Below, in pieces: positions 9,092-17,458 of a stretch of DNA of 64,000 nt; positions within the stretch are counted from its first letter, which is position 1; each line of letters starts with the position of its first letter. Source of the stretch: Halorussus salilacus (GTDB taxonomy: Archaea > Halobacteriota > Halobacteria > Halobacteriales > Haladaptataceae); contig NZ_CP099993.1 in assembly GCF_024138125.1 (NCBI RefSeq), positions 2,852,001 to 2,916,000 on the forward strand, in the 5' to 3' direction. Under the pieces are notes generated by a model that worked only from the letters and a program-made list of their open reading frames with translations, was not told the origin of the DNA and did no database searches. The translations under genes and the position numbers were made by a program.

Positions 9092-9116
9092 CCGATTGTA
9101 CGTGGGATGTATCGGT

Positions 9117-9124
9117 AATAAACC
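9117..9124 (-). promoter_or_regulatory. TATA-like box of the DUF7504-like/CHAT operon
   Basis: On the minus strand GTTTATTA sits about 27-31 bases upstream of the ATG at 9091, fitting a leaderless transcript. Confidence 0.55.
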
Positions 9125-9188
9125 TTCGTGGTCGAACAGCGGTCGGCGCGATTCGGCCGAGCGGGGCTCGGCCGAATCCTACCGGCCG

Positions 9189-11423
9189 TTACCCCTGCTC
9201 GGCGGCCCAGTCGAGCGCCGCCGCGAGGTCGGTCTCGGGCGGCGAACACGCGAACCCCCTGCAGACGTACGCCGTCGGCGAATCGTCGCGCCGGTCGCGG
9301 TCGGCCCAGACGGGCGGGACCTCGTCGAGGCCCACCTCGTCGAGCCGCGCCGAGAGGTCGCCCGGCGGCCGGACCGACAACAGGCGGGTCGGCAGGTACC
9401 GGCCCGCGAGTTCCTCGCGCCACGAGTCGGGGAGCGACTCGGCGACGACCGTCACTTCGAGCGACCCGCGGGCGTACCGGTCGGCCGCCAGCGCGAGCGA
9501 GGCGTGCTGGAGCGGGTTCGAGCGGATCGCCTGCCCGCGGGTTTCGAGGACGCGCTCGGCGATGTCCGTGAATCGGTCGTGGGGGACAAATTCCGAGAGC
9601 GCGAGCAGGGTGTCGACCGCCACGCCGAGGCTGGAGGGCGTCGACTGGTCGTGGGGTTCCTGCGGGCGCGCGACGAGGTCCTCGCCGCGCTCGGGCGTGA
9701 AGTAGACGGTCCCGGCCTCGGCGTCCCAGAACTCCGACTCGACCGCGCGCGCGAGGTCGAGCGCGAACGTGAGGTGCTCGACGTCGCCCGTCGCCTCGTA
9801 GCAGTTCAGCGCGCCCCGCGCGAGGAAGGCGTAGTCTTCGAGGTAGCCCTCGATGGCGGTGTCCCCGTCCTTGAACCGCCGGAGGAGTCGCCCCTCGTCG
9901 GCGTCCCACAGCTTCTCCCGGACGAATTCGAGCGCGCCGCCCGCGAGGTCGGCCCACCGGTCGCCGTCGTCGAGCACCAGCGCGCCCTCCGCGAGCGCCG
10001 AGACCAGCAGGCCGTTCCACCCCGCCAGCACCTTCTCGTCGCGGCGAGGCCTGACCCGCTCCTCGCGCGCCTCGAAGACGCGCTGGCGGGCGTCTTCGAG
10101 GCGCTCGCGGACCGCGGTCTGGTCCATCCCGTACTCGTCGGCGAGGTCGGGAACCGACTCGCTGGCCGTGAGGACGGTCTTGCCCTCGAAGTTGCCCGAC
10201 TCGGTCACGCCGAACCGGTCGCAGAACAGGTCGGCGGCGGTGTCGTCGGCGACGGCCTCGCCGACCTCCTCGGGCGTCCAGACGTAGAACTTCCCCTCCT
10301 CGCCGTCGCTCTGGGCGTCGAGGGTGCTGTAGAATCCGCCCTCCGGATGGGTCAGCTCGCGCTCGACGAACGCGAAGGTCCGGCGGGCGACCTCGGCGTA
10401 TCGCTCCTCGCCCGTGACCTGATATCCCGCGAGCATCGCGCGGGGAATCTCTGCGTTGTCGTACAGCATCTTCTCGAAGTGGGGGACGACCCACTCGCGG
10501 TCGACGGTGTAGCGGTGGAAGCCCCCGCCCAACTGGTCGAACAGGCCGCCGTCGGCCATCGCCGAGAGGGCCTCGGTCGCGACCTCGCGGTACTCGTCGG
10601 CGCGCTCGCTCGCGTCTGCTCGCTCGCCCGCCTCCTGCTCTCCGTTCTCTCCTTCTTCGTTCGCCTCCGTCTCGCCCTCCTTCGCCCTCTCCTGCGGGCC
10701 GCCGACCGCGTCGGCGGCCCGCAGGAGGAGGTGGATTCGGCCCGCCTGCGGGAACTTCTGGCCGGTGCCGAACCCGCCGTGGTCGCGGTCGGCGCTCCGG
10801 ACCGCGGCGTCGGCCGCCGATTCGAGCAGGTCCTCGCCGGGCGGGTCGCCGGGTTCGGGCACGGATTCGAGTTCGCCCTCGATGGCGGCGGTCCACTGGT
10901 CGGCCCGGTTGTGCATCTCCGCGCGGTCGGTCTCGTCACCCCACGACTCGGCGATGTTTTCGAGCAGGTCGAGGAAGCCGGGTTGGCCCCGCTTGGGTTC
11001 CTTCGGGAAGTAGGTCCCGACGTAGAAGGGTTTGCCCTCGGGCGTGAGCCACGCCGAGAGGGGCCACCCGCCCCGCCGGGTCACGGCCTGACAGATGGTC
11101 TGGTAGATGGAGTCGAGATCGGGGCGCTCCTCGCGGTCGACCTTTATCGGGACGAAGTTCTCGTTGAGGACTCGTGCGACCGCCTCGTCCTCGAAGCTCT
11201 CGTCCTCCATGACGTGACACCAGTGGCACGCCGAGTAGCCCACCGAGAGGAAGATGGGGACCTCGCGCTCGGCGGCCGCGTCGAGCGCGGCCTCGTCCCA
11301 CGGTTGCCAGTTCACCGGGTTGTCGGCGTGCTGGCGGAGGTACGGGCTCTCCTCCTCGTCGAGCCGGTTGCGGTCGGTGGGGTCTCCGTGGGGGTCGCTG
11401 GGACCTCGGTCGGGGTCGCTCAT
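9189..11423 (-). CDS. Thioredoxin-domain protein, DUF255/YyaL (SPATA20) family
   Basis: A 744-residue two-domain protein. The first 170 residues are a thioredoxin-like DUF255 domain with SACHWCHVM (Cys66 and Cys69), and the rest is an alpha/alpha-barrel like N-acylglucosamine 2-epimerase, with conserved DGGLFDQLGGGFHRY, VPHFEKMLYDNA and DEKVLAGWNG. The family is widespread but its biochemical role is unsettled. An extra segment of about 40 acidic residues follows LLLRAADAVGG, exactly where a perfect palindrome lies in the DNA. The start MSDPDRGPSDP was chosen as the nearest ATG to the conserved ESPYLRQHADNPVNW. Confidence 0.88.
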   Translation of the reverse strand: MSDPDRGPSDPHGDPTDRNRLDEEESPYLRQHADNPVNWQPWDEAALDAAAEREVPIFLSVGYSACHWCHVMEDESFEDEAVARVLNENFVPIKVDREERPDLDSIYQTICQAVTRRGGWPLSAWLTPEGKPFYVGTYFPKEPKRGQPGFLDLLENIAESWGDETDRAEMHNRADQWTAAIEGELESVPEPGDPPGEDLLESAADAAVRSADRDHGGFGTGQKFPQAGRIHLLLRAADAVGGPQERAKEGETEANEEGENGEQEAGERADASERADEYREVATEALSAMADGGLFDQLGGGFHRYTVDREWVVPHFEKMLYDNAEIPRAMLAGYQVTGEERYAEVARRTFAFVERELTHPEGGFYSTLDAQSDGEEGKFYVWTPEEVGEAVADDTAADLFCDRFGVTESGNFEGKTVLTASESVPDLADEYGMDQTAVRERLEDARQRVFEAREERVRPRRDEKVLAGWNGLLVSALAEGALVLDDGDRWADLAGGALEFVREKLWDADEGRLLRRFKDGDTAIEGYLEDYAFLARGALNCYEATGDVEHLTFALDLARAVESEFWDAEAGTVYFTPERGEDLVARPQEPHDQSTPSSLGVAVDTLLALSEFVPHDRFTDIAERVLETRGQAIRSNPLQHASLALAADRYARGSLEVTVVAESLPDSWREELAGRYLPTRLLSVRPPGDLSARLDEVGLDEVPPVWADRDRRDDSPTAYVCRGFACSPPETDLAAALDWAAEQG
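10689..10727. repeat. In-frame palindrome in the DUF255 gene
   Basis: Arms CTCCTGCGGGCCGCCGA and exact complement (17 bp) with loop CCGCG. The arm at 10711-10727 encodes the conserved LLLRAAD stretch on the minus strand, and the other arm begins the extra acidic segment. Confidence 0.85.
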
Positions 11424-11456
11424 GGGTGGACCGAGGGGTTCGAGACGTGTAAAGTC

Positions 11457-11488
11457 GGGGCTTCGCCGACCGCGGTCGGCGAAGCCCC
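11457..11488. terminator. 32-bp perfect palindrome, possible terminator
   Basis: A loopless perfect palindrome with half-site GGGGCTTCGCCGACCG lies 6 bases downstream of the PPOX-type gene and 33 bases upstream of the DUF255 gene on the same strand. It could end the upstream transcript. Haloarchaeal terminators do not normally need such hairpins, so the role is uncertain. Confidence 0.5.
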
Positions 11489-11494
11489 GTCGGC

Positions 11495-11971
11495 TCACTC
11501 GGCGTCGGTCACCGAGTCGGCTTCGGCCACGTCCCGCATCCGCTCGCTGTAGTCCCAGCTGTACGCGCGCTGGGGGTGAACGCGAATCCGGACCTCCTCG
11601 CGCTCGGGCGAGAGCAACCACCTCGCGAGCTCCGAGTCGGTGTCGCCGAGGTATCGCTCGATGAGCGAGCGAAGCACCTCCTTGCCCTCGTCCTCGGAGA
11701 GGCTGGCGCTCCCGTTGCCGCGCACGCCCCGGTAGGGCGGGTGGTTCGCCGACACCTCGAAGGCGACCTGCGAGTCGTTTCGGAGGTAGCCCACGAGGTC
11801 GGCCTTCGCCCACGTCGCGCACTCGAAGGTCCCGTCCCTGTAGCGATACCACAGCGCGACCATCCAGAGCGACTCGTCGGGTCGATGGCAGGCCAACCGA
11901 ATCGGTATCGTCTGCTCGGTGAGGAACGACTCGGCTTCCGTCTCGGTCCACGCACCCCTGAACTCCGTCAT
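11495..11971 (-). CDS. PPOX-type flavin/F420-binding family protein
   Basis: A 158-residue protein resembling the pyridoxamine 5-phosphate-oxidase-like split barrel: LWMVALWYRYRDGTFECATW, then YLRNDSQVAFEVSANHPPYRGVRGNG, the pattern of flavin- or F420-binding family members. Substrate unknown. The start is the ATG at 11971 (MTEFRGAW). The gene stands downstream of the M23 peptidase on the same strand, 86 bases away. Confidence 0.72.
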   Translation of the reverse strand: MTEFRGAWTETEAESFLTEQTIPIRLACHRPDESLWMVALWYRYRDGTFECATWAKADLVGYLRNDSQVAFEVSANHPPYRGVRGNGSASLSEDEGKEVLRSLIERYLGDTDSELARWLLSPEREEVRIRVHPQRAYSWDYSERMRDVAEADSVTDAE

Positions 11972-12057
11972 ACCACCGACTACCACGTAGCCACCGATAG
12001 TTCTCCCGCCGGTCGCCTCCGCACCTCCGACGGCAAAACGGGTCCACTCGGTGGCTC

Positions 12058-12780
12058 TCAGAGGAACGACTTCGGGATGCCCGAGTCGGCCCAGAGGTAC
12101 ACGTCGTCGGTCGCGGGCCACGTCTGGGGCGTGCCGTCGTACCGGACCTCCTGATGGAGGTGGATGCCGGTGGAGTTGCCCGTGTCGCCGGTCCAGCCGA
12201 TGAGCTGACGCCGGTCGACGCTCTCGCCCTGCGACACCTCGTACTCCGAGAGGTGGGCGTACAGCGTGTCCCACGCGCCTTCGTGGTCGACGATGACGGT
12301 GTTGCCGTAGCCGCTGATCTCCCCGGTGTGCGAGACGGTGCCGCCGCGAGCCGCGGTGATCTCTCGGCTCCCGCCGTCGGTGTGGGCCATGTCGACGCCG
12401 GAGTGGTCGCGTCCGTCGCCGTGGGTCGCGGTGATGTAGTCGTACGACCCGTAGCCGAAGTCGGCGGCGGGCGCGTACTGCTGGACCGCCCACCCGGTGT
12501 AGCGGTTCGGGTCGTTGGCGTCGCCGTTGACCCGGAACTTCCACCAAGTGTAGCCGTCGCTCTCGACCGGGCCGTCGACGACGAGCATCCCGGTGTTCTC
12601 CAGCGCCGTCCGCTTGACCGCGTAGTCGGTCCCCGGCCCCTCGCGGATGTTCAGGTCGGTGTTCGTGTAGCACGGGAGGCCGACGCTGTGGGCCGACACG
12701 GAGCCCGACATCGCCGCGGTGCCCGCGATTCCTGTTGCCGTTGCCTTCAGAAACGTTCGGCGGTCGTATTTCTCTCTCAT
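12058..12780 (-). CDS. Tat-exported M23-family metallopeptidase
   Basis: A 240-residue secreted protein. The N-terminus MREKYDRRTFLKATATG is a twin-arginine signal, with cleavage probably after SVSA (about 30). Residues 40-100 look like an SH3-type domain (DLNIREGPGTDYAVKRTAL). Then comes the M23 (lysostaphin-type) zinc site: His126 and Asp130 in DHSGVDMAH, His176 in LYAHLS, and His207/His209 in GIHLHQEV. Archaea lack murein, so its target may be a peptide or bacterial wall material from competitors. This is inference. The upstream intergenic region is AT-rich, as expected for a promoter. Confidence 0.85.
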   Translation of the reverse strand: MREKYDRRTFLKATATGIAGTAAMSGSVSAHSVGLPCYTNTDLNIREGPGTDYAVKRTALENTGMLVVDGPVESDGYTWWKFRVNGDANDPNRYTGWAVQQYAPAADFGYGSYDYITATHGDGRDHSGVDMAHTDGGSREITAARGGTVSHTGEISGYGNTVIVDHEGAWDTLYAHLSEYEVSQGESVDRRQLIGWTGDTGNSTGIHLHQEVRYDGTPQTWPATDDVYLWADSGIPKSFL

Positions 12781-12940
12781 CGAAACACCTCAATTTTAAC
12801 ACTTCCCTCAGCGACTTTAATTTATTGGCTAGTATCATAGAATAAGGCCTCTCCGGTTCCGATGGCCCACTTCCGGACCGCAGAGGTCGTTGCGGAAGAC
12901 TCCATACACGAACGTGGTCATATTCTGGAGTCTGAAGGGG

Positions 12941-12950
12941 AAACTTTACA
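12941..12950 (+). promoter_or_regulatory. TATA-like box for purD
   Basis: AAACTTTACA lies about 28 bases before the ATG at 12975, suggesting a leaderless mRNA. The 190 bases between the M23 gene and purD are AT-rich and hold no gene that I can see. Confidence 0.5.
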
Positions 12951-12974
12951 CCCTTTTGCGTACACCCTCCGACC

Positions 12975-14267
12975 ATGCCAGAGACAGTCCTGCTGGTCGG
13001 CGGCGGCGGCCGCGAACACGCCATCGCCCGCGCGCTCGCGGGCAGCGACGCGGCCCTCTACGCCTGCGCTGGCAACCGCAACCCCGGTATCGCGGCCCTC
13101 GCCGAGGGCTTCGAGACGCTGGAGACCACCAACCCCACGGCGGTCGTGGAGTACGCCGAGGAGGTCGGCGCGACCCTCGCGGTCGTCGGCCCCGAGGGGC
13201 CGCTGGCCGCGGGCGTCGCCGACGCGCTCGACGACGCCGGAATCTACGCGTTCGGTCCGAACGCCGAGGAGGCGCGCATCGAGACCGACAAGGCGTTCCA
13301 GCGCCGGTTCATGCGCGAACGCGGGATTCCGGGCTGTCCCGACTTCGAGACGTTCGACGACCTCGACGCCGCCTGCGAGTACATCGACGACTACGACGGC
13401 GACCTCGCGGTCAAACCGGCGGGCCTCACCGGCGGCAAGGGCGTCCGGGTCATCGGCGACCAGGTGACGAAAGCGGAGGCCAAGGAGTACCTCCGCAACT
13501 CGGACTACGACCGCGTGGTGCTCGAAGAGCGCCTCGTCGGCGAGGAGTTCACCGTACAGGCGCTCGTGGCGAACGGCGACCTCAGGGTCGCGCCCGCGGT
13601 TCAGGACCACAAGCGCGCCTACGAGGGCGACGAGGGGCCGAACACCGGCGGTATGGGGAGCTACAGCGACTCGGGACTCGCCCTACCGTTCATGACCGAC
13701 GGGGACTACCGCGAGGCCGTCGAGGTGCTCGAAGCCACCGTCGAGGCGCTCGACGGCTACAAGGGCGTCCTCTACGGTCAGTTCATGCTGACAGCCGACG
13801 GCGTGAAGGTCGTGGAGTTCAACGCCCGCTTCGGCGACCCCGAGGCGATGAACACCCTGCCCGTGCTGAACACCGACTTCCTCGACGTGCTCGTCGCGGC
13901 GCGCGAGGGCGACTCGCTCCCGGAACTGTCGTTCTCCTCGAAGGCGACCGTCTGCAAGTACGCGGTCCCCGAGGGGTACCCCGAGGACCCGAAGGCGGGC
14001 GCGAGGGTCGAGATATCCCCCGAGAACGCGGGCGACGCACTGCTCTTCTACGCCAGCGTCGACCAGCGCGAGGACGGCATCTACACCACCACCTCCCGAG
14101 CGTTCGCCGTGGTGGGAGTCGCCGACACCATCGCCGCCGCCGAGGAAATCGCCGAGGACGCCCTCGCGGTCGCGGGCGAGGAGGGCCTCGACGTTCGCCA
14201 CGACATCGGCAAGGCCGACCTCGTCCAGAAGCGCATCGACCACATGGACGAACTCCGCGGGGAGTGA
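12975..14267 (+). CDS. purD: Phosphoribosylamine-glycine ligase (GAR synthetase)
   Basis: A 430-residue cytosolic ATP-grasp ligase that joins glycine to phosphoribosylamine, the second step of purine synthesis. It starts MPETVLLVGGGGREHAIARAL, has GPEGPLAAGVADAL, the ATP-grasp loop KPAGLTGGKGVRV, the hallmark GEEFTVQALV, HKRAYEGDEGPNTGGMG, and the metal-binding EFNARFGDPE. Length is standard for the family. It is monocistronic as far as seen. Confidence 0.96.
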   Translation: MPETVLLVGGGGREHAIARALAGSDAALYACAGNRNPGIAALAEGFETLETTNPTAVVEYAEEVGATLAVVGPEGPLAAGVADALDDAGIYAFGPNAEEARIETDKAFQRRFMRERGIPGCPDFETFDDLDAACEYIDDYDGDLAVKPAGLTGGKGVRVIGDQVTKAEAKEYLRNSDYDRVVLEERLVGEEFTVQALVANGDLRVAPAVQDHKRAYEGDEGPNTGGMGSYSDSGLALPFMTDGDYREAVEVLEATVEALDGYKGVLYGQFMLTADGVKVVEFNARFGDPEAMNTLPVLNTDFLDVLVAAREGDSLPELSFSSKATVCKYAVPEGYPEDPKAGARVEISPENAGDALLFYASVDQREDGIYTTTSRAFAVVGVADTIAAAEEIAEDALAVAGEEGLDVRHDIGKADLVQKRIDHMDELRGE

Positions 14268-14364
14268 GCGGCCTCCCGACCTCGCCTACCTCGCCCGGAT
14301 AAGCATCCCCTGTTCCTGCCGAAGCGCCGTCATAACAAAGCCGAGAGCGGCCGTCGCTCCGCCG

Positions 14365-14709
14365 ATGTCCGAACGCGACGGCCGACGCTCGCTGACGACC
14401 GACGAGGCCATCGACCTGCTCGCCCACGACGAGCGTCGGCGCGCGCTGGCGGCGCTCCGGGCGCAGGGCGGGTCGGCCGCGCTCGACCACCTCGCGGGGG
14501 CGACCGTGGCGCGTGCCCAGGACTGCTCTCCCGACGACGTGGCGGCCGCCGCGCGCGAGCGCGCGGCGGCCGCGCTCCACCACCAGCACCTGCCGCGGCT
14601 GGTCGACGCGGAGGTGGTCGAGTACGACCGCGAGGAGAACCGGGCCGAACTGACCGCGGTCGCCGGGGACCTCGACCCGTTTCTGTCGATGCTGAGCGGG
14701 AACGGCTGA
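14365..14709 (+). CDS. DUF7344-like winged-helix protein
   Basis: A 114-residue small haloarchaeal protein of the DUF7344 type: TTDEAIDLLAHDERRRALAAL as the first helices of a winged helix, then ALHHQHLPRLVDAEVVEYDR. The same LHHxHLPRLxDAxVVxYD motif recurs in the protein at 31596-31997. A transcriptional role is likely but unproven. A perfect 14-bp inverted repeat (14542-14573) lies in the alanine-rich middle segment. Confidence 0.75.
   Translation: MSERDGRRSLTTDEAIDLLAHDERRRALAALRAQGGSAALDHLAGATVARAQDCSPDDVAAAARERAAAALHHQHLPRLVDAEVVEYDREENRAELTAVAGDLDPFLSMLSGNG
14542..14573. repeat. In-frame inverted repeat in DUF7344-like gene
   Basis: Arms GCGGCCGCCGCGCG and exact complement surround the loop CGAG, encoding an alanine/arginine-rich stretch. 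Confidence 0.75.
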
Positions 14710-14720
14710 GACGGGGTCCG

Positions 14721-14765
14721 GCGGGGCGGGGCGGGGCGGGGCGGGGCGGGGCGGGGCGGGCGGGG
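14721..14765 (+). repeat. Pentanucleotide microsatellite (GCGGG)8
   Basis: Eight exact GCGGG units (14721-14760) followed by CGGGG lie just after the DUF7344-like stop codon. The plus strand can form G-quadruplexes. Confidence 0.95.
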
Positions 14766-14810
14766 CCGTCGAGGGCTACTTTCAAGGTCGGACCGCACGA
14801 ATTCCAGCGC

Positions 14811-15323
14811 GTGACCGACGAGCGCCGACACGACCGACTCACGCACCACGCCACGCCCGGCCGGTGGAACTCCCTCCGGTCGTGGCCCGACGCCAAGTCC
14901 CCGCTGCGGGTCGCGCTGAACTACCTCGTCATCGTCCTCGCGCGAATCTCACCGAGTCTTCGACTCAAGAACTACCTCCTGCGGAGCATCGGCGTGACGG
15001 TCGGCGAGGGGGTCTCGTGGGGCCTCGAATCCACGCCCGACGTGTTCTGGCCCGAACTCGTCACCGTGGAGGACCACGCCATCGTCGGCTACGACGCCAC
15101 CATCCTGTGTCACGAGTTCCTGCAGGAGGAGTACCGGACCGGCGAGGTCGTGGTCGGCGAGCGCGCGATGGTCGGCGCGGGCGCGATACTCCTTCCCGGC
15201 GTGACGGTCGGCGAGGGCGCGAGCGTGGCGGCGAACTCGCTTGTGACCCGCGACGTGCCGCCCGGCGAGACTGTCGCGGGCGTGCCCGCGAAGCCGATGG
15301 GCGGCGAGGAGTCGCCGGACTGA
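14811..15323 (+). CDS. Left-handed beta-helix acyltransferase
   Basis: A 170-residue hexapeptide-repeat transferase (LbetaH fold, O- or N-acetyltransferase type). Repeats are visible as VTVEDHAIVGYDATILCHEF, GERAMVGAGAILLPGVTVGEG, ASVAANSLVTRDVPPGETVAG, and it ends VPAKPMG, as in maltose/galactoside acetyltransferases. The N-terminal 60 residues are a hydrophobic helix plus linker. The acceptor is unknown. A GTG start at 14811 (reading MTDERRHDRL) is the furthest upstream. Confidence 0.82.
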   Translation: MTDERRHDRLTHHATPGRWNSLRSWPDAKSPLRVALNYLVIVLARISPSLRLKNYLLRSIGVTVGEGVSWGLESTPDVFWPELVTVEDHAIVGYDATILCHEFLQEEYRTGEVVVGERAMVGAGAILLPGVTVGEGASVAANSLVTRDVPPGETVAGVPAKPMGGEESPD

Positions 15324-15346
15324 GGCCGGTCGCGTGGCCGGGGCGT

Positions 15347-15856
15347 TCAGCCCCGTGCGCGTGCGACCGCCCGCCGGACCCCCAACTCCGCGAGCGAGGC
15401 CGCTAGCATCCCGGCGACGAACAGGGGACCGAAGAAGAGCGCGTACAGCGCCAGCGGGTCGGACTCGCCCCGCACCCGGAGGAAGGCGTACAGCACGAGC
15501 GTCGTGCCAGCCAACAACTCCGCGAGCGGGACCGCGAGGCCCCACCGGGCGAACAGGTACAGCGCCAGCCCGGCCTGCGCGCCGAGGACGAGCGCGCTCC
15601 ACGCGAGGAGGCCGAGGAAGTGCTCCGGCGAACCGAGCAGCGAGGGCGCGAACGAGTTCGTCGCGAACCGGGCACCGGCCCACGCGCCCAGACCGAGGGC
15701 GGCCGACGCGACTCCGCCGCCGAGGGCGACTCGCCGCGGGGCGGCGAGTCGCCCGCGGAAGGCGTAGGGGAGCGACGCCGCGAGCGCGCCGACGCCGCAG
15801 GCGACCGCGAACGTGGCCGCGTCGCTCCCGACGACGGGGTCGGGCGTGCCGGGCAT
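15347..15856 (-). CDS. Conserved integral membrane protein
   Basis: A 169-residue protein with five hydrophobic helices, no charged catalytic motif and no family I can name. It is the last gene of a probable three-gene operon: its ATG is 1 base from the stop of the mechanosensitive channel gene, itself fused by an overlap to the c-di-AMP synthase. That context suggests membrane stress or osmotic control. A perfect inverted repeat (15724-15754) lies in the loop between helices one and two. Confidence 0.7.
   Translation of the reverse strand: MPGTPDPVVGSDAATFAVACGVGALAASLPYAFRGRLAAPRRVALGGGVASAALGLGAWAGARFATNSFAPSLLGSPEHFLGLLAWSALVLGAQAGLALYLFARWGLAVPLAELLAGTTLVLYAFLRVRGESDPLALYALFFGPLFVAGMLAASLAELGVRRAVARARG
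15724..15754. repeat. In-frame palindrome in membrane protein gene
   Basis: Arms GGGCGACTCGCCGC and exact complement (14 bp) with loop GGG, in the loop after the first helix (RLAAPRRVALGGG). Confidence 0.8.
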
Positions 15857-15857
15857 C

Positions 15858-16643
15858 TCACTCCCGAATCCGGACGACGCCCTCCTCGAACACCCGGCTG
15901 TTGGGGACGATGTACTCCTCGCCGTCGCTCTCGATGCGGGTGACGAACACGTCGACCTCCTGGACGATGCCCCGGTCGTCGCCGACCCGGACCTCGTCGC
16001 CGATGCCGTAGGGCTGATTGAGCAGGAGGTAGACCCCCGCCGCCGAAGAGCGCAGGAGGTCCCAGAACGCCACCGCGGCGAACAGCACGACCGCGAACAC
16101 GTACGCCGTCAGGAGTATCAGGAGCGCGCCGGTGTCGACGCCGACCTGCCCGAACGCGACCAGTCCCGCGAGGAAGACGATGGTGTACTTGACGACCCGC
16201 GGGATGATGCCGACCTCGGGGAGTTTGACCGAGCGCAACTGCTCGCCGACCACCAGTTCGGCCTTGTCGGCGACGACGAATCCCACGATGAACACGAGTA
16301 TCGCGATGAACAGGTCGGGGACGAACCGGACGATGCCCTGCCAGAACAGCTGGGCGTTCAGGAGTTCGGCGACGTTGAGCGCGATGAGAACGACCACGCC
16401 GTAGATGAACCACGAACTCAGGCGCGCGACCAGCGAGACGGTGTCGGTGCCGAGGCTCTGGGCGGTCCGCTCGAAGGGGGTCCGCTCGACCGCCTCGGGG
16501 ACGCCCGCGGCCTGGAGGAGTCGACGGTTGAGTCGGCCGATGACGTAGCCTGCGATTCCGCCCACGAGCAGGATGAGTAGCGCGAGGACGTACTGGAACT
16601 CGTCGTGGAGCAGGACGGTCCAGTCGACCTGCAGCGGTACCAT
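15858..16643 (-). CDS. MscS-family mechanosensitive ion channel
   Basis: A 261-residue small-conductance channel that opens on hypo-osmotic shock. Three N-terminal transmembrane helices lead to the pore helix and the beta-domain sequence LLLNQPYGIGDEVRVGDDRGIVQEVDVFVTRI, then EYIVPNSRVFEEGVV, typical of MscS. Length is short, as in minimal MscS proteins. Its ATG overlaps the stop of dacZ by one base, so translation is coupled. In Haloferax the c-di-AMP synthase gene is likewise next to a mechanosensitive channel. Confidence 0.9.
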   Translation of the reverse strand: MVPLQVDWTVLLHDEFQYVLALLILLVGGIAGYVIGRLNRRLLQAAGVPEAVERTPFERTAQSLGTDTVSLVARLSSWFIYGVVVLIALNVAELLNAQLFWQGIVRFVPDLFIAILVFIVGFVVADKAELVVGEQLRSVKLPEVGIIPRVVKYTIVFLAGLVAFGQVGVDTGALLILLTAYVFAVVLFAAVAFWDLLRSSAAGVYLLLNQPYGIGDEVRVGDDRGIVQEVDVFVTRIESDGEEYIVPNSRVFEEGVVRIRE

Positions 16644-17458
16644 CAGTACTCCTCCGGGTCGAGTTCGAGGATCAGTTCACCGCCCTTGAACGCCCGGACC
16701 ATCCCGTCGCTCTCGCTCAGGACGATGGCGGTCGCGTTCGTCTCGCGGGTGATCGACCCGGCGGCCATGTGGCGCGCGCCGAGCCCCTTCGGGATGTCGA
16801 CGCCCTCGGCGGAGGGTTCGAGGTAGCGGTACGCCGAGACGATCTTGCCCGCGTCGCTGATGACGAACGCGCCGTCGAGCCGCGAGAACTCCTTGAGCAT
16901 CACGTTCACGATGGGGTCGCCGACGTGGACGTGGGACTTCTCGAAGGGGTTGTAGCTCAGCGGCCGGGACTTGTTCATGACCTTGCCCGCGTCGCCGACG
17001 ACGAACAGCGCGCCGACCGGCTTGCCCTTCTGGCCCTTCTTGCCGAGTTCGACGGCCACGTCGAACACGTCGCGGATGACCCCGGGGTCGGCCCGGGAGT
17101 TGGCGAACAGGTCGTAGACGCCCGACTGCATCGACTCGCTGGCCCGGGCCCGCGTGACCGTGTCGGTGCCCTCCTCGAACAGGTTCGTGGTGCAGACGAC
17201 AACGTCGCCGTCCTCGACCAGGTCCTGCTCCATCGCGCCCTCGATGCCGAACTTGATGCGGTCGCGCACGCCGTCGAACTCCAGCGGGAGTTCGACGAAC
17301 GAATCGGCTCCGACGGTGTTCTCCGGCCCGACGACAACGAGGTCGGCGTCGGCGTCGAGGTCGGCGAATCGGTCGTAGTAGGAGCCGCTCGGCGAGAACA
17401 GAAAGATCGCGTCGGCGTCTTCGACGATGTCCCCCAAGAGTTCGCTCACGTCAACCAT
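16643..17458 (-). CDS. dacZ: Diadenylate cyclase (c-di-AMP synthase)
   Basis: A 271-residue archaeal DacZ. It makes cyclic di-AMP from two ATP molecules. The C-terminal DisA_N domain carries the DGA motif at 195-197 (SRLDGAFVISDAG) and GARHMAAGSIT at 229-231, where the classical third residue of RHR is methionine. The N-terminal domain (1-120) resembles the pyruvate-kinase-alpha/beta-like part of DacZ. Operon partner is an MscS channel, in line with the known role of c-di-AMP in osmotic homeostasis. The start ATG at 17458 gives MVDVSELLGDIV. Confidence 0.92.
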   Translation of the reverse strand: MVDVSELLGDIVEDADAIFLFSPSGSYYDRFADLDADADLVVVGPENTVGADSFVELPLEFDGVRDRIKFGIEGAMEQDLVEDGDVVVCTTNLFEEGTDTVTRARASESMQSGVYDLFANSRADPGVIRDVFDVAVELGKKGQKGKPVGALFVVGDAGKVMNKSRPLSYNPFEKSHVHVGDPIVNVMLKEFSRLDGAFVISDAGKIVSAYRYLEPSAEGVDIPKGLGARHMAAGSITRETNATAIVLSESDGMVRAFKGGELILELDPEEY

